From Siphonodentalium dalli (Eukaryota; Mollusca; Scaphopoda; Gadilida; Siphonodentaliidae), in contig CP136067.1 of the NCBI GenBank assembly GCA_032622095.1, forward strand, positions 97,456,707 to 97,520,706: DNA of 64,000 bases, read 5' to 3'. How positions within the stretch are numbered: the stretch's first letter is position 1; each line of letters opens with the position of its first letter. Made by a program: the position numbers and the translations under genes. The notes beneath the pieces are model-generated. The model saw nothing but the letters and a program-made list of their open reading frames with translations. It was not told the origin of the DNA and searched no databases. Positions 60,820 to 64,000 of this stretch are shown piece by piece.

Positions 60820-61785
60820 GTATAGTCGAGATAATTAATCGCACATGTACATTCCTAATGCGGACCGCCTCGTTTTATTGATTGCGAAAATCAATAATTA
60901 CGATGTGTGTCTAAGTGTGTCTTAGGGTGTGTCTAAGTGGCGGCTGTCGAGTGGTGTTATCATGTCACAGTTGACTCATTCGCACTTGAGCTTTGCTCAG
61001 ATATGGACATGTTCCTTCAATATGAATTTTACAACTACCTTGTGGTTTTTTGTTTGGCTTGTGGCAATCACAAATACTGGTGTTTTCTACGAATTCATTT
61101 GAAGTGTTTGCACTCATAAGCAAATTGCTTTTACTTGACTGACATCTTGGACCAGGATTGACTCGATTGTGGAACCTTTATTCGGCGTCAGAGGGGCCTG
61201 CGGCCCCTCCGTGCGACAGGAGCCTGCGTGACATTTGCGCACATTTTGATCATTTGAACATTTTAATTAAAAAACATTTTAATTAAATTTAAAACGAACA
61301 AATATTAATAATATTGTTTCTTGTTAGGTACAACTCCGTGCTCAATTTAAATTGTTCTTATTTTTAAATCAGTTTTAGAACAGTTGTGAACAGACAAACG
61401 GACAAACAGATAGACAGCTCACGTGTCCTTTAATATATACATATATACATGTATAGACACCAAATTTTGTCTTTGCGGGTAAAGCATCTTGCAGAAAATC
61501 TATCACAAACAAAGTGAAAAACAGCGCGTGATACTCGTGTTGAGAGACATGCCCTTGTCAGATTGATATAAACCCACAAAGAGTTCGGATTAATGGTCCA
61601 TGAGCGATACTTATTTCTCAATGAATAAATCCAATGGGCGTGCACGCGATAATTTATGACATGTCAATAACCATTATATCGGCCTGTCTTTTGGTCCGAT
61701 AGGTAAGAGTGTATATAGTTTGACTGTATGCTCATATCACCATATCGAGTTGTCAATTAGTCGGTAACTGAACAACAAAAACGCC
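60820..61785. other. Flank without recognised features
   Basis: GTGTGTCTAAGTGTGTCTTA is a short tandem near 60904. GGGGCCTGCGGCCCC is a small GC-rich hairpin near 61190. No gene is seen. Confidence 0.3.
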
Positions 61786-61789
61786 CCCT

Positions 61790-61880
61790 TAGACCCGGTT
61801 TGGCTGGACCGCCAATGTAGGTTTACACCAGGTTTAAAATCTGAGGTTTAAACCGGAGATGACGAATCCGGCCCATTGAT
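61790..61880. mobile_element. GTTTAAAC-rich foldback element (fragment)
   Basis: CCGGTTTGGCTGGACC, CCAGGTTTAAAATC, GAGGTTTAAACCGGAGATGA and CGAAT match the family at 1-175. It looks truncated on the right. Confidence 0.5.
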
Positions 61881-61969
61881 TTGAGACTTTATCGAAGAAA
61901 TCGTACGCGCTCCATGTGCTTGAAAAACTAAACGTCCAGCAAATGACAAGGCTCGTGAAACTACATATT

Positions 61970-62052
61970 TCTGGTACAAAACGATTTCCAAACAACCCGG
62001 TACGAAACGACCAACAACTCTGGCACGAAACAACCAGATAGTACGAAACGTC
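61970..62052 (+). repeat. Short degenerate repeat
   Basis: (T/C)GGTAC(A/G)AAACGA recurs at 61972, 61998 and, more changed, at 62020 and 62038, about 22-26 bp apart. Confidence 0.5.
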
Positions 62053-62506
62053 CTGCTTCATTAATTTTGTTACTAATTATTCAACTAGGGCTTATATGAT
62101 CTCAAATTAAAGGACGAGGATGAGCGCTTTCGAAGGAGTGTCAAATTGTGTTCTTCGCATTTTATGTTCTAGATTGAAATTCTTAGTTAATCTAGACAAT
62201 TATTTTTTTGTTCAGGATTCCAAAGGGCCGTGAAATCTTAGAATAAGCCTTGAGGTGAACACATATCATTCAATACTTGGGAAGTGGTTAAACTTCAATG
62301 TAACGCCTTGAATTTTGATGCTATATAAAATCGTGTATTAAGTTCAAATATTTTAGTTTGAATGTGATTTTCAGAATATATTTGAATGCTATGACTGGTC
62401 CAATTATTAACGTCAAATTTTGTTTAAACGCGCTATGTGGACTGCAACATGTCTACGCGGAAATACGCACACAATCGACCTATAATGTGAAGGTACATAA
62501 TGTTAT

Positions 62507-62935
62507 TATTTATTTCTGAAATAAATGGACTCTTACCCGTTATGTCGTTTTATGGCGCGGACCACAATGAAAACCCCTGTTAAAGAGCATACACGGAAAG
62601 TCGTGAGTTGACTTATTTGTCTCACTGTCCGCATATTCTCGGTTTAGAATTGCTTCATGAGTCGATTGTGTGACTAAAACGCTCTCATTTTAAGCGATTC
62701 TAAGCAGATTATCTACCTAGAATTAGTTATATTATAAGCAGATCATGTGCTAGTTTTCGAGAGAACAGGCTGCATTATAGGTAAGCTGGTGTTGCCAAGA
62801 ACCAACTAATATTTCTTTGCTTGGTTATATTCTCATTATAGTTGCAGTGCTTTAACATGTGTTTTCATTGTGGTCCGCGCCATAAAACGAAATAACGGGT
62901 ATGAAAAAATGATCTGCTTCTTTCAGAACCATTAA
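62507..62935. mobile_element. About 430-bp foldback element
   Basis: CTTACCCGTTATGTCGTTTT then ATGGCGCGGACCACAATGAA at 62531-62570 is repeated inverted at 62861-62904. The arms extend to TTTCTGAAA/TTTCAGAA. The middle carries ATGAGTCGATTGTGTGACT and AAGCAGATTAT, also found at 56395-56490. No target duplication is evident. Confidence 0.75.
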
Positions 62936-63204
62936 ACAATGTACATATTTCATATTAATCTAATTATGAGCGTATTTCCGCGAGGATATGTTGTATAATG
63001 GTTACAAAACACAAACGTGTTTTAATCCTATTTCATCCATTGTGTTGGAATAACACCATAAGCTCTCTCATTGTAGTTAGTGATGAATATAGCCGCCATT
63101 TGTACTGTCTACGCCCATTTTAACAACGGGACGTAATTATGTATTTGGTCTGTCGGTCTGCGTGTTCGTCGGTCAGTTCATACACTTTCGTTTTCGGGTG
63201 ATAA

Positions 63205-63520
63205 TTAGAATGGAAACTCTAACGGTTGAGTGGTAGGCACATTAGGCTGGGACGTTGAGGGGTTGGCCTTTGAATTGTTATGGTACTCTAGTGGTTGAGT
63301 GGTAGGTGAATTAAGATGGGACTATAGTGGTTGATGTGTAGGCCAGTGAATGGTTAGGGAACTCGAGAGGTTGAACGGTATTTGGATTAGGATCTCTGGT
63401 GTTTTATGGATAGGCCTGTATATGGTTAGGGACACTAGTGGTTGAGGGATACGCCTGCTAATTTTTAGGGACTTTAGTAGTTGAGCGGTATGCCGATTGT
63501 TGGGGTTACTATGTATTATG
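63205..63520 (+). repeat. Degenerate minisatellite, about 7 units of roughly 42-45 bp
   Basis: The consensus is roughly GGGACTCTAGTGGTTGAGTG then GTAGGCCTATTAATGGTTA. Units vary by indels. No function is evident. Confidence 0.65.
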
Positions 63521-63524
63521 TAAT

Positions 63525-64000
63525 GTATGTGTGTTGGGCATGTGTGTTGTTGGTCCCTCTTTGGCATACTATACACTTATAGAGTGATATATTATATAAA
63601 TAACAAAAATATTAATAAACTTTTGAGTGCATCATGTTGCCGTATTATTGCTGTATACAATTAAATACATAAACTTGTCCTTATAGTAGAGGCTCTTATG
63701 TACTCCCGTGTGCACTTTGTGAAGAAATATAGCGACTATCCCAATGACGTTGCTTGATATGTCAGGCACCAGAAAACAAATGTTAGACACCTTTGGGTCG
63801 CGACTGGGTAGATTTATGACGTCATCAAGATGGCCGCCATACACAATTTCACAGTATGCACTGAGTCAGTTTGATTAATATCTACTTGTGAATTTATTAT
63901 AGAAATTTGATTGTCTCACCACTGACGTGAAACTAATACACCATACTTCCATTTGACAGAAAAAGTGGCCACCATAAACCAAGATGGCCGCCAAAATGGC
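63525..64000. other. Right edge without recognised features
   Basis: AAGATGGCCGCCAT near 63829 and AAGATGGCCGCCAAAATGGC at the end are similar C-rich words with related motifs near 21268. They may belong to a repeat continuing beyond the window. Confidence 0.3.

Noticed and set aside
1-64000. tRNA or rRNA genes
   Set aside because: No A/B-box pair with a cloverleaf and no conserved rRNA blocks were seen by eye; a tRNAscan or Infernal run would be decisive.

Overview
The window is eukaryotic nuclear DNA: AT-rich, no operons, very long introns, and a dense load of transposons and tandem repeats. I infer a marine invertebrate, most likely a mollusc (possibly a gastropod), because the one convincing gene joins a PAN/apple domain, a Thr-rich linker and a C-type lectin domain, and because short Helitrons and foldback MITEs fill the introns. 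The species cannot be fixed from sequence alone. I see no tRNA, rRNA or CRISPR.

The only gene I can defend is on the + strand and spans about 51.8 kb. Exon 1 (5592-5921) encodes a signal peptide and a PAN/apple domain. Exon 2 (36008 or 36048 to 36296) encodes a mucin-like Thr/Pro-rich linker. Exons 3 (55103-55276) and 4 (57048-57280) encode the two halves of a C-type lectin domain, followed by two AATAAA signals. Exons 2-3 and 3-4 join in phase 1. The four exons form an open frame of 341 codons if exon 2 starts at 36008. The product is probably a secreted, lectin-like recognition or adhesion protein.

The rest is repeats. Helitron-like elements (A|TC...CTAG|T with a 3' hairpin) lie at 192-2057, 9451-12285, 21363-21999, about 34380-35023 (3' end), 39501-42458, 45209-45958, 45959-47046 and 58988-60016; most carry internal minisatellites. 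A 87/88-bp satellite of about 26 hairpin-bearing units fills 6617-8918. Palindromic MITEs occur throughout, including TTAA-flanked ones (13223-13608, 56823-57021, 54114-54652), TA-flanked ones (14477-14937, 37110-37466, 54689-54841), a double-hairpin element with an apparent 8-bp target duplication (48169-48422), a 165-bp near-perfect palindrome (26484-26648) and a 2.2-kb compound foldback (49884-52129). Broken retroelements are a gag/integrase-tail/env-like LTR element (about 18000-25780), an L1-like ORF1 (43150-44115) and two LINE reverse-transcriptase C-termini (31685-32130 and 47530-48165).

Regions of ordinary intron with no recognisable content are listed as such. Coordinates of degenerate repeats are approximate, because all comparisons were made by eye.
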